Source: Augochlora pura
Taxonomy: Eukaryota > Arthropoda > Insecta > Hymenoptera > Halictidae
Assembly (NCBI RefSeq): GCF_028453695.1
Contig: NC_135774.1
Coordinates: 6,572,001-6,636,000 of the forward strand
DNA: 64,000 nucleotides
Reading direction: 5' to 3'
Under the pieces are notes generated by a model. It was not told where the DNA came from, made no database searches, and worked only from the letters and a program-made list of their open reading frames with translations. This document shows positions 12,311 to 22,414 of this stretch, piece after piece; positions within the stretch are counted from its first letter, which is position 1, and the number at the start of each line of letters is the position of its first letter. The position numbers and the translations under genes are program-made.

Positions 12311-12808
12311 AAAAAGTTTTGTTATAGTATTATGAGTTGTCTTCCGGGAATTAGAGTCAAAGGAGCCGCGGAGCGTGCCGCAGCACACGTGTTCATCGAC
12401 TCCGTCGAACCTCAGCATCGGCGTAGCGAAGAAATCGATAAATTAAAAAGATCAATGAAAAAGAAATCGATAAAAAAAGTGGCGTAGCAATAGCACTGCG
12501 ACAGAAGTAGAATCGAAAAGTTGCGACAGATATCGAACCATTACTGTACATGGAGAAGCTCTGTGGTTAATTCTTTTACAAATATTACAAGATTTTTGTG
12601 TATTGTACTTGTGTACCTTTCTATTACAACAGCAGTGTTTGTATGTACATGGAATTTAAATGATTACATTCTTTTTATCTTAATATTTTTTACGTTTATG
12701 GTGAACAAAGACAAACAAATACTTTTATAATCATTTTTCTTACTAACTTTTTTCGTTTGGGATACTTATAAAAGGTCAGATAAATATTGCTGTATTGCAA
12801 GTACAGTA
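12311..12808. other. No gene seen
   Basis: This segment contains short repeats of AAGAAATCGATAAA near 12430-12475 and a 69-codon hydrophobic open frame at 12521-12730 without support. Nothing else is recognisable. Confidence 0.4.
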
Positions 12809-12920
12809 ATGATTCGATGAATGTTGCCGAGTAGGAATCGAAAGTCGTCACAAACTGAATCCGAAGGCACGGTCATTCGATCCTCGCGGCTCGTCTTTGT
12901 AGTTGGGGACATCTCATAAA
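12809..12920 (+). repeat. Dispersed ~115-bp repeat, copy 2
   Basis: This is the second copy of the repeat at 11324-11438, in the same orientation. It runs from ACAGTAATGATTC to GGGGACATCTCATAAAA with scattered substitutions. Confidence 0.75.
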
Positions 12921-13154
12921 AGAGAGAGATGGAACGAGACTCGGGGCGAACGAAACTACATTGTAACCTGGAAAGGCAGCCACCGCATGTCGGTGTAGAT
13001 TACTATGAATACATTGTAACGCTAGCATAAAAACGATTACTTAACTTTCTTATTTCCAATTTTGTGTACATGAAAATTTGTTTAATATATTGGTCAGATT
13101 TTTCCAATTAAAATGATACCAAACACGACATACTTGACACCGTATTTATTCATT

Positions 13155-13254
13155 NNNNNNNNNNNNNNNNNNNNNNNNNNNNNNNNNNNNNNNNNNNNNN
13201 NNNNNNNNNNNNNNNNNNNNNNNNNNNNNNNNNNNNNNNNNNNNNNNNNNNNNN
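13155..13254. other. Assembly gap (100 N)
   Basis: There are exactly 100 N characters, the usual placeholder for a gap of unknown size. Open frames crossing it are meaningless. The retroelement gag to its right is cut by the gap, so its downstream part may be missing from the assembly only. Confidence 0.98.
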
Positions 13255-14045
13255 AAATGTTGACTCGTCAATGCTGACGATGCTAAGCCTGCTGCAGTTA
13301 GGGCATTTGCTTCTAACGAAGCTTGGTTCGCCACACCTGTAACATGTAAGTATGGTTTCTTTTGGTTTGCCCCTGTCTCAGGGTCCTTTGGTCGTCGGCA
13401 GTTCTCTGGTGTGTGCCCTTTCCTTTTGCAATGGGAGCATCGCAATGTTTCGTTTTCGTTGCCGTGGCTGGTGCTGTACTCCCTGCCCCTGCACCTTTGT
13501 TATTTGGTCGACGATTGATGGGCGAACTCGTTATGATTTCCTAGTCGAGTGCTTCGATTAACCGAGCAACTTGGATTAGCTGGTCAACATTCGTGACGCT
13601 ACTGCGTGGGTCTTTTTCACGAACTGTTAGACGTAGCAATGAATGTATCATATCTATGTCTGCTAACAACACACGTTTTTGCGACGGAAATATGTCCGTC
13701 GATTTGTTCTCCCCCTGCTCTGCCGAAAATACTTCACTGTATATTTGGTAGGCAGGTTTTTTGGTTGCAAAGGTTGACCGAAATCCTGTCATTGTTACTA
13801 CTCACGTCTGGTGCTCATTCAGTCCTTCCACCATGTCGCTGATTCGCATTCCAAAAGCAACGGTAATCCCTTCAGTGCGTTTTCGTCTGAGATTTGTTCT
13901 ATCTCTTTGTATGTCGAGATCGTAGCGACGAAATCTTCTAATTTGTCCTGACTTCTTTCGCCGTTGTATCTGGCCGTACACTGAGCGAAACTCACCCCTC
14001 GTCGGGTGAATCCCTGTGGGGACTGATGTCCCGCCAACAGTCGTG
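13255..14045 (-). pseudogene. Ty3/gypsy-type Gag fragment, broken
   Basis: Gag is the structural protein of retrotransposon particles. On the minus strand the first block contains DKLEDFVATISTYKEIEQ, then ENALKGLPLLLECESATWW, the classic gypsy Gag signature. A frame break near 13800 leads to a block with KKPAYQIYSEVF and DMIHSLLRL (13541-13792). Another break leads to a CCHC zinc knuckle, CSHCKRKGHTPENC. The order and motifs match a gypsy Gag. At least two frame breaks and the adjacent assembly gap make it non-functional or incomplete. No protease or pol is visible here. Confidence 0.8.
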
Positions 14046-14440
14046 GCAAATCTGTAACCTCGGACAAGTGCCCTAAACCGTGATATTCATGTAATAGTTT
14101 CTTATTTTCTTATATGTATATGGCTATCACGTTCGAGTTTAGCTGCAGTTTTCGTTAACGCGTAGAAACGTTTTAGTGCTACGGATTTGGATTCGCCTAA
14201 GAGATGCTTGTTGTAGTTAAATGGTAATCTAACTGTAAAATGTTCCTTTAGATCCCGAGTTGCATGTTCCATAAAATGTTTCTCGCAAGTCCCTTCATCG
14301 GGCGAGAAATAACGTTTACCGGGAAGCTCTTCGATTTCTCAAAATTTATTTAACTGTCTTTCCAACGAAGTGGCCAGGTGACAATTCCTAATGGGGTTGG
14401 TGTATTCTAAGTTGTGCTGTTTGAAATAATGCCGAGCTGT
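14046..14440 (-). pseudogene. BEL/Pao-type Pol fragment, broken
   Basis: On the minus strand the sequence reads LATSLERQLNKF-stop-EIEELPG, then RYFSPDEGTCEKHF and HFTVRLPFNYNKHLLGESKS. After a frameshift it reads KKLLHEYHGLGHLSEV. This is the region ahead of the reverse transcriptase in BEL/Pao elements; the expected Phe-Trp-Glu has TGA for Trp. It abuts the gypsy Gag fragment without any visible LTR, so two dead elements are joined. Family assignment is from motif recognition only. Confidence 0.75.
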
Positions 14441-14540
14441 TGGATATTTTTATCTATCCTATGCTCAGCAATTCGAAAAATGGGGTGCTACCGAATAGTG
14501 CATCAATGCATTGCGGCTTGTTGAAGTTTGGATTAGCCAA

Positions 14541-14945
14541 AGGGCATAGCCGATTAAGATGGTCAAAACTGCCCTTAGAGATTTTTCAATGAGTCATACA
14601 CCGATCGATAGCTGACCAATAAAAACTCATCTGTGCAAAATTTTAACCCTGTAACCTGTCCGTGAGGGTAGTTACAGGGTAAATTAGATTTCGCGGTTTT
14701 CCGGCATTTCCCACCTTTAGTGGCTTTCTAAAATTTTGAAAAAAATATGGCTTATTTTGGACATCAATCCAGATATTATAGAATTTTTTCCGATTTTTTA
14801 GTTGCAAGCTGTGATTATCAACAATGAAAAGCCCCCAAAAAATTGGAAAATTTAAGATTTCTCGAAAACTAAAATCGGTAAAACTTTTACATTAATTCCC
14901 TAACAAGGTACTATCACGGCTCGTGTACTCAATTTTTCTCAGATT
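14541..14945 (+). repeat. Half copy of foldback MITE (AAGGGCATAGCCG family)
   Basis: The left arm starts AAGGGCATAGCCGATTAAG and matches the complete copy at 17874-18414, including the internal loop ending near GTACTATCACGGCTCG. The right arm is missing or too diverged to see. No open frame is present. Confidence 0.75.
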
Positions 14946-15177
14946 TTTTGGTCGCCTGCAACATTGTCAAAAAAAATGAAAACCCAACATGTCGATGTTT
15001 TTTGCTGTCAGAATGAAGCTACTACTTTTCTAGTTTACCGCGAGTGTGGATTAAGTAATTTTAAACGTTATTGCATCGAAACAAACAATTTTTTAACCCT
15101 GAAAATGCGAATTAAACGAGGAAAAAAATTGTAACGAGTGGAATATATGCCAGAATGTTTCCAATCATTACAACTTA

Positions 15178-15252
15178 ATCGGTTAGCGTAATGGTTAGAA
15201 CGTACGAATTCGGTGCTGCTGGGCTCGGGTTCAAATCCCGTTGGAGGCTAAG
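15178..15252 (+). other. tRNA-like sequence, probably SINE head or tRNA pseudogene
   Basis: The sequence has an A-box-like TTAGCGTAATGGTTAG, a perfect B-box core GGTTCAAATCC, and a run of T right after, all of which suit polymerase III transcription. However, the acceptor arms do not pair (AATCGGT against TGGAGGC) and no good anticodon stem forms. I do not call it a functional tRNA. Confidence 0.4.
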
Positions 15253-15265
15253 TTTTTTTTTCGTA

Positions 15266-15527
15266 TGTTGAAAGCAGATTAAGTGGAGGTGATACACAGA
15301 GGACACGTTCACTATATATCGCAAGCTTTATTTAATATGTAAGATAAAAATGGAATTATTCGACACTGGAGAAAAGACGTTCTAGACAAAAAGGCAAAAG
15401 ACAATAGACAGTAGGCGGCGCCGTTGCGCATGCTCGCTAGAGTACGAGGCGCGAGGCGAGTCCTAGATGTCGGGGCATCCAGGAAGCGCATCAGGGCGCG
15501 TAGATACAAATGGGGCCCGTCTTAATA
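15266..15527 (-). repeat. 3' LTR of copia element
   Basis: On the minus strand the copia coding region ends, a purine run (AAGGGGGAG) follows, and then a ~262-bp segment begins TATTAAGA and ends CTTTCAACA. Copia LTRs typically run TGTT...AACA; the start here would carry a single G-to-A change. The 5' LTR is missing, so the boundaries cannot be proved by comparison. Confidence 0.6.
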
Positions 15528-15539
15528 CTCCCCCTTGAT

Positions 15540-16271
15540 TCAAGGATGCTCCGGGGCTGATTTCGTGATAGAGGTGATGTTGAGAAGTTCCATGCACTTC
15601 CTATGCATTTGAGCGGATATTCCCTTCGTGAGGAAGTCCACTGCCATCTCTTTGGTCGGTTTGTACCGGACCACCAGTTTTTCGTTCTCGAACGCCTCAC
15701 GGACAAAGTGATGGCGCACGTCAATGTGCTTGCTCCGATTGTGGAACACCGGGTTCTCAGCTAATTTTCGAGTACTATTGTTGTCGCAGAATAGCTCGAT
15801 CTGTCCAAGCTCACCGAATTCCAGGTCGGTAAGGAGACGTTGTAAGTACATGGCCTCCTTAGTCGCCTCCGATAGGGCCATGTATTCGGCCTCCGTGGAA
15901 GAGAGAGCCACGGTCTTCTGTTTTCTCGCCTCCCACGAGATAGGACCTCCACCTAGTAAAAAAGCATAACCCGTATAAGATGTCCTATCATCCGGACAAT
16001 TTGCCCAGTCCGCGTCAACGTATCCTTTCAAGGACTCTCCGAATCTCTTGAATCTCAGCCCAACGTCCCTAGTACCCTGAAGGTACCGAAGGACGCGTTT
16101 CGCAGCGATCCAGTGATTCGTTCCGTAACAGCAGTTAAATTGGCTTAGGTAGCTGACCGCGTAGGCAATGTCGGGTCGCATGCACATGGCCAGATACATG
16201 AGCGCTTCTACGAGCTCTCGATACGGGAGAGATTCGTATTCGAGGTCAGGTTCCGTGTCGTTCCTCTTCAA
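15540..16271 (-). pseudogene. Copia RNase H and connection region
   Basis: RNase H removes the RNA strand during copia reverse transcription. The 243-residue open stretch has the copia motifs in order: LPYRELVEALMYLA and MRPDIAYAVSYLSQF at the end of the reverse transcriptase. Next come GYVDADWANCPDDRTSYTG with the first catalytic Asp, KTVALSSTEAEYMALSEA with the catalytic Glu, and ELFCDNNSTRKLAENPV with the next Asp. HNRSKHIDVRHHFVRE comes last. All catalytic acids are present. It is joined to the upstream frame through a frameshift near 16320, so it is a fragment of a broken Pol protein. Confidence 0.9.
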
Positions 16272-16318
16272 TTTTGTACCCGGGTCCAGGGGCGCGGCGA
16301 CTGATTTAAAGAATATCT

Positions 16319-16795
16319 CTAATATATCCAGTCTGACGTACAGTGATTTCGCCGTCCTGTTGCGCGAATTCCATTCCGAGACAATACTTTATCGGGCCAA
16401 GGTCTTTTACTTCGAATAACACAACCTGACAGAACCTGGCGTAATCCATAGAGAGCCTTATTTAGCTGGAAAACTTTATCGCAGCTCTTCAATTCGCGAA
16501 GCATCTTCCTCGCCTTTCTTCCAACATCGCTGTTCGGTGATTCCTTCTCGATAATTATTTTTAAGGCTTCAGCGGTGTACGCAGGAATCTCCATTAGTAC
16601 CTTCTCTTCAAGTACTCCGTTGAGGTATGCAGTTGTTATGTCGAACTGGTGTACGGTCATCCCCGTCTCAGCCGCCAGAGCCATCATGGTTCGTACAAAT
16701 CCGAGTCGGGCTACGGGAGCGAAAGTCTCAACAAAATCGATTCCCGGACTTTGGGCAAACCCTCTAGCGACGATCCGGGCCTTCCTACGATCCAC
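16319..16795 (-). pseudogene. Copia reverse transcriptase, active-site box deleted
   Basis: The stretch begins with KARIVARGFAQSPGIDF, then ETFAPVARL, HQFDITTAYLNG (catalytic Asp) and ALYGLRQ, all typical copia polymerase motifs. Directly after ALYGLRQ the sequence jumps to what in another frame reads FEVKDLGPIKYCLGMEF. The ~70 residues that normally hold the YVDD active site are therefore missing. The polymerase cannot work. Confidence 0.85.
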
Positions 16796-17120
16796 GGTCC
16801 CGTCTTACTTATATTTGTTGCGGAGTACCACCCGGCTGCCTATTACCCTTTGGTCATCGGGCCTATCGACTAAGATCCAGGTGTCGTTTTTAATGATAGA
16901 CATCACCTCCGAAGCAATCGCAAGATGCCATTTCCTTCGCATGAGGTATTTCGGCTGAACAGCATACCTCTTCTACTTCTTCGGTGTAACTCGCCGTTGC
17001 GTATACTTTACTGAGTCTCCCCCTGTATCCAGTTCTTACAATTCGTGGTCTTCCTCGGCCTCTTCGGGGAGTATCGCATTCTTCGTTTCCGCGAATTCCT
17101 GCTGGGTTCCGATCGCTGTC

Positions 17121-17858
17121 CTAGTCGACCGCCTCTTCACCAGGGATGGTTCCCAATGGGGAGCATTCCATCCTACTCTCATTATTTGACGTTGTCACCT
17201 CTGTAGAGCTTTCGGGCATTAGTCTCCCCATCTCTTGAGTATCCGAATTTCGATTCATTTGCATTAATATATCTACTTCTCCAGTATCTAAGTTCTCATT
17301 TCTTCCTATACTAGAAATGTCTATTTGTTTTTTCTTCATCTCATCCATAAAATTAACATCCCTTGATATGACTACTTTTCTCATTGACGGGACATATATC
17401 CTATACCCCTTTGTTTCTTCAGAGTATCCAACCAGGAAACCTTCCTTGGATCTTTCGTCCATTTTTCCTCTTTGGATAATTTTGTCCAGAACATAAGTCT
17501 TAGTACCAAATATTCTTAGATATTTGATGTTTAAATCTCTCTTGTACCATAACTCATATGGTATACCGCCATTCAACGTATTTGTAGGGCACCTATTTCT
17601 AATGTGATTCGAGGTCATTATCGCTTCAGCCCAGAAGGAGCTGGACATTTTCGACTCTAACATGATACAGCGCGCCATATCTAGAAGTGTCCCATTCTTT
17701 CTCTCAGCAACACCGTTTTGTTGAGGAGTGTACGGGGCCGACAATCGTCTTTGAATACCTGAACTACTTAAAAACTTATAGAAACAATCGTTACAATATT
17801 CTTTTCCATTATCAGTTTGTAGATATTTCATTTTCCTACCGTGAAGATTCTCTACCAT
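17121..17858 (-). pseudogene. Copia integrase, N-terminally truncated
   Basis: Integrase inserts the element's cDNA into the chromosome. The open stretch begins just inside the junction with the MITE. It contains YLQTDNGKEYCND (second catalytic Asp) and YTPQQNGVAERKNGTLLDMA (catalytic Glu). The copia-typical IRIFGTKTYV-like stretch and EGFLVGYSEETKGYRIY follow. The HHCC zinc-binding part and the first catalytic Asp are absent because the MITE cut the gene at 17874. Confidence 0.9.
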
Positions 17859-17873
17859 ATTTTTGTAAGGGCA

Positions 17874-18414
17874 TAGCCGATTAAGATGGTCAAAACTGCC
17901 CTTAGAGGTTTTTCAATTAGTCATACACCGTTCGATAGCTGACCAATAAAAACTCATCTGTGCAAAATTTTAACCCTGTAACTTGTCCGTGAGGGTTAGC
18001 GGCTTTCTAAAATTTTGAAAAAACGAGCCGTGATAGTACCTTGTCAGGGAATTAATGAAATAGTTTTACAGATATTAATTTTTGGAGAAATCTTCAACTT
18101 TCCGATTTTTTGGGGGTTTTTCATTTTTGATAGTCACAGCTTGCAACTGAAAAATCTGAAAAAATTCTATAACATCCGGCTTGATGTCCAAAATAAGCCA
18201 TATTTTTTTCAAAATTTTAGAAAGTCGCTAAAGGAGGAAAAATGCCGGAAAACCTCGAAATCTAATTTACCCTGTAACTACCCTCACGGACAAGTTACAG
18301 GGTTAAAATTTTGCACAGATGAGTTTTTATTGGTCAGCTATCGAACGGTGTATGACTCATTGAATAACCTCTAAGGGCAGTTTTGACCATCTTAAGCGGC
18401 TATGCCCTTTTAAA
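17874..18414. mobile_element. Foldback MITE inserted in copia integrase
   Basis: The ends are near-perfect inverted repeats: AAGGGCATAGCCGATTAAG on the left, and the complement of AAGGGCATAGCCGCTTAAG on the right. The arms extend over at least 90 bases and parts of the interior also pair. A ~150-base piece of the left arm is missing compared with the half copy at 14541. No open frame is present. It separates the copia integrase from its 5' part. Confidence 0.85.
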
Positions 18415-19326
18415 ATGCCATCTCGGTTTTATTTCTGCTCACACACAATTCCTTTTACATTAACATGACTGTGTAGCAAAGATTTCGAGAAAGTTGCACC
18501 TTTAAACAAATGTTGGAACTAGTATTTATAATACTAAATGGAACAACACAGTTCTGTACGTTTAGAATTCGAAATTCGAATAGTTGGATTTACATTTTAT
18601 ATTTTACATATGTTAGATACGTTATATGCTATGTTTCGCGTTTTACATTTTACATTTTATAATACATTGATAAGAAAGCCTTATACCTTTAAGGATACCT
18701 TTATAATTATAGCAGCAATGCATAGCAATGAAATTTAACGTGTTTTGTAGAGCAACGTCTCCTCTTTAGTTTCTTTACGGTTTAATAAAACCGTATAGCA
18801 ATCGGAATAGATTTATAGACATATTTATTATTATATGTAAATTGCTTATCAATAAATTCGCTTTTATCATTCATTTGCATAAAAAGAATACCAGATATTC
18901 ATTCGTGCTACAATTATAAAGGCAAGGCGACTCTTCAAAAACCCAACCTCGACCGTCGCTGCTCAACGTAAAACATGTATCTCGCTATTGGCCCTTATAT
19001 CATATACCGTCTTATCGTACTAAAGAAAATTGTCAGGAATTCCCTCAAATATCACGCGACTCGCATTGGTACACTACTTTGCCCTCCAACGGAGATTCCA
19101 CGGGTAGAGTCATGTGGCAATTGAAGGAATCCCTGGCAACTCTGTCTAGAGTCCGTTCTGTGATCGTACCGTAAGCAACTGTTTTCAAGATCTTTAACAA
19201 GATCATCGCTCTGTATAACTTATAAAAACTGTAAAAATTATTGTGAGGTATCAACGTTATCTAGTAATCACACATACAGTGGAGAATATAATCGAGACAA
19301 TATTTTTAAAATGATATAAGTGTTTC
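18415..19326. other. No gene seen
   Basis: AT-rich DNA with repeated TTTTACATTTTA-type motifs near 18590-18660. I see no coding sequence and no transposon ends. Confidence 0.5.
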
Positions 19327-19722
19327 TTATAAATGTTAAAGGAGGACTTGGTTAGAGGGCGTGTTTTAGTGTGGAAGGTGTGTGTGGAAGGCGTGCGAAA
19401 AACCCTTTGAGAAGGTGGGAAATTCTCTCCCGTTTTAGGTAAGCAATAGGAAAGTGGGTAGGATAGTTTTAAGGCGTGAGGGGGAATTTGAAGAATTAGA
19501 AAAAGCGGTACAGTTTAGGATTAATTAAGGCAGATAATACAGGAGAAGATTTTGTGGTTAGATATAGAAAAAACAATCGAACGTTGAAGTAATCGATAAG
19601 GTAGACTGGCTAGAACAAATCGGTAAAGAAGAGAAAAACAATAGAACGTAGAAGAAATCGATAAGGTAGATTGGCTAGAAGAAATCGATAAGGAAGAGGC
19701 ATAAAGGCAAAGCAGTACGCCT

Positions 19723-20796
19723 TTGGTAAGGTATAATCTGGTGGTTGAAGGGAAAATGGAAAAGGTAAGGGAAGAAAACGGATCGGCTTTGGATCAGAGC
19801 TGGGAAGGGATAACAGATAGGAAGGAGGAAGGAGGGTTAGGCAAAGAGACAGGAGGAGTAGAAAGTATAGAGAGAAAGATTGAGGAAACTTCAGGAACTG
19901 AAAGGAGGAAAAGAGGGAGGCGTTCACTGGAAGAAAACGGAAGGACGGACAACCAAGGCTGCAGGAAATTGACAGAACTCTGGAAGGCGGATAAAGAAGA
20001 AACAGAAGAAGAGAACATGGAGGAAGACCAGGTATCAAAGAAAAAGGATACTAAGAAAACGCCTCAGAGACCAGACGCAACGATGAAAAAGAAAGGAAAG
20101 GTGTACGCAATGTTCGTAGATCTGAAAGCTGCTTTCGACACAATGAAGAGAAGTAAGCTCTGGGAAGCCATGACAGAGAGGGGTGTGAGGAAAGGACTAA
20201 CGGAAAGGATTAAAGAAATATATACGGAAACGAGAAATGTGGTGAAGACAGACGAGGGAATGAGTAAAGAGTTCTGGACAGGCGAGGGACTGAGACAGGG
20301 TTGCCCGCTCAGTCCCTCACTGTTCACTATTTTCTTGGCAGATATGGAAGAGCGCATGAAGAAAGGCATTTTGGGGGGGATCGACGCAGGGAATCTCAGA
20401 TTTTGAACTCTGGCATATGCAGACAATGTGGTGCTGGTAGCGAAGAGAGAGGAGGAGTTAAAAGGTATGATGAAGAGATTGGAAAATTATCTGGACAGGA
20501 AGGAACTGAAGCTCAATGTGGAGAAAACGAAAGCAATGATATATCGGAAGGGGGGAGGCAAATGGAAGGGAAGGGAGATAGAGGTGGTACAGGAATTCTG
20601 TTATCTGAGGATAATATTCCAGAGGAACGGTAATATGGATAGACATATTAAAGAGAGGACGAAGAGAGCAAACGTAGTTTTAAATCAGGCATGGGGCATT
20701 GGGGAGAGGATATTTAAAGACAATTTTAGAATAAGAATGTTCCTTTTTGATATGTTGGTACTGGGGGTGTTACTATACGGAGTAGAATTACGGGGG

Positions 20797-20854
<58 letters not shown>

Positions 20855-21572
20855 CAGTAGAGCGGGTGCAATTAAGATATATAAAGTGGACACTGGGCCT
20901 AGATGTTACTACGCCAAGTTACATAGTGCTCGAGGAGACAAAGAGAGTGAAAGTTAGCGTGTATACAGGACATAGGGCTATAAGGTTTGAGGAGAATTTG
21001 AAGAAGGTAAAGGAAGAATTGCTGTAGAGTGTCTGAAGGAAAAAGAGAGAAATGAGGAGCTGAAAATCAAAAGCAGAATGGAAAGGGAGGAATATTTTAA
21101 GAGGAATGGATGGAGTCAAGAAGGTGTAAATCGGTTGAGGGATAGTGGGGAAGATGTGGGTTCAAGGCTGAGGAATAGAGATGTAGAGGTGCAGCAGCAG
21201 AAGCAATTCCGCAAAGTGGCACAGTCGAAATTTAACCCGCGGTACCAGAAAATAAAAATCTGGATGCTTCCAGAGTACCTGAGCAGGGAAGGTAAAGGAG
21301 GATGCCAGAAATTAGTAGCGAGAGCGAGATGTGGAAATATGGAAAGATGGAACAGATATTGGGAGAAAGAAGAGGAAAGAAACTGTGACCTGTGTGGGGA
21401 GAAGTTTGGAACACTGGAGCATCTCGTAAGAGATTGCAGGAAAACGGAAAGAGGAGTGGTGATCGAGGAGGTAGTAAGCGGTAGAAAGAACGAGAAGGTG
21501 GCGGAATGGCTGGGCAAGGTAGAGAGAAAGAGAAAAGAAAGGGCAAAGGAGAAGGCTTTATTAGGATTTTAG
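19723..21572 (+). pseudogene. LINE reverse transcriptase with broken frame
   Basis: The first open part (19723-20406) has a Glu/Lys-rich lead and then VYAMFVDLKAAFDTM and GLRQGCPLSPSLFTIFLADM. A TGA at 20404 interrupts, and the frame continues as TLAYADNVVLVAKREEEL. The active-site box reads YADN instead of YADD, so the second catalytic Asp is lost. The rest includes KLNVEKTKAMIY, a long Arg-Glu run from a GA microsatellite, and AVERVQLRYIKWTLGLD. A stop near 21027 precedes the final part (21078-21572), which carries a CxxC-H-C knuckle, CDLCGEKFGTLEHLVRDC. Dead by two stops and the active-site change. Confidence 0.88.
20797..20851 (+). repeat. (GA)n microsatellite inside LINE coding sequence
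   Basis: About 26 GA units lie in the coding part of the LINE and are read in frame as alternating Arg-Glu. The flanking reading (GVELRGY before, AVERVQLRY after) stays in the same frame. Confidence 0.95.
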
Positions 21573-21816
21573 GGTAAGAAACGATAGATAAAGCAAAGGC
21601 AGAGCAAGTGTAATAGAGAGGGATGGGTAGATGGCAGAAACGGTTTTTAGTCAGTAAGTATATGAGATAAGTGTGTGAATGAGAATGTATACATATAATT
21701 GAATGAAAGGTTAAGATAGAATTGTAGAGTTAGGTTTTTGTAAACCAAGTCCTATTTCTTGGCCGTGAGGCTGAAAATAAATATATTATTATATTATTAT
21801 TATAAATGTTAAAGGA

Positions 21817-22009
21817 ACTAGTTCAGTGTACAATAACTGAAATACTTTCTTGTAAATTTTATTATTACTTGGTATAAAAAAATTGTAAAAAACGGCGGTT
21901 ACACTTCTTTTTATCTAAGTCTGATGCATGTAGAAAATTTTATCGAAATTGATGCATGTAGAAATTTCATCGATTATCTCCTCAGTAAAGTGGAACCCCT
22001 AAATGTACA
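21817..22009. other. Short unassigned spacer
   Basis: Unassigned sequence with a repeated TGATGCATGTAGAAA motif (21922-21970). It may be an eroded part of the piggyBac copy that follows. Confidence 0.3.
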
Positions 22010-22399
22010 ATCTGTAACTGAAGCAATGTCCAAACAACGTAGACATTTCCTACAGACGTTCCAAGGACCCGCGAGAAAAACGAGACAGTGATGTAAAGAA
22101 TGTTATAAACGTCTGTCTAGAATAAATAGTAGGCAGTATGCCGCGAATAAGGCGAAAAAACGTAAAAATGTATTGTAATCGATGTAAGGACCAACCGGCA
22201 CTTTGCCTACCATGTTTTCAAAAATTACATAAAAAAATTAAATAATTATTTTATGTTTACAATATTGAATTGTTATGTTTTTAATATTGAATGTCTGTTT
22301 ATAATGTTGAGAATTGTAGAGTGAACCTATTTTGTACTACCTATTTTGTGAAATACAAGTGTGACCCACCGGTGATGCATGCCGGCGTCAAGGTGTTAA
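22010..22399 (+). pseudogene. piggyBac transposase C-terminal zinc-finger remnant 1
   Basis: piggyBac transposases end in a cysteine-rich zinc finger that binds the element's ends. Here one frame gives RRHFLQTFQGPARKTRQ and CKECYKRLSRINSRQY. A shifted frame gives YCNRCKDQPALCLPCFQKLH, the typical pattern of CxxC, CxxC and a final His. A stop follows. Downstream at 22390-22399 the sequence ends GGTGTTAA, a plausible terminus with its TTAA target. The catalytic part is gone. Confidence 0.75.
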
Positions 22400-22414
22400 A
22401 GGGAACGCTAAATG

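Larger units (their letters stand above)
15266..17873 (-). mobile_element. Ty1/copia retrotransposon, 5'-truncated
   Basis: The minus strand carries integrase, reverse transcriptase and RNase H in the copia order, then a polypurine run and a probable 3' LTR. The element is cut at its 5' side by the foldback MITE starting at 17874. Gag, protease, the first part of integrase and the 5' LTR are absent. Frame breaks and an internal deletion in the reverse transcriptase make it dead. Confidence 0.9.
19327..21816 (+). mobile_element. LINE with 17-bp target duplication and TTA-rich tail
   Basis: The 17-bp TTATAAATGTTAAAGGA occurs at 19327-19343 and 21800-21816. Between the copies is a ~2.46-kb LINE ending in an AATAAATATATTATT-type tail. 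The identical duplication and the 5' truncation mark a typical retrotransposition event. Clade is uncertain: the tail of short AT repeats and the GLRQGCPLSPSLF motif differ from the R1 and Jockey copies elsewhere in this window. Confidence 0.93.

Noticed and set aside
13146..13445. Open frame running through the N gap
   Set aside because: Most of the frame is N; only the zinc-knuckle end is real sequence and is reported as Gag.
15178..15252. Functional tRNA gene
   Set aside because: The B-box is perfect but acceptor and anticodon stems do not pair, so only a tRNA-like sequence is reported.
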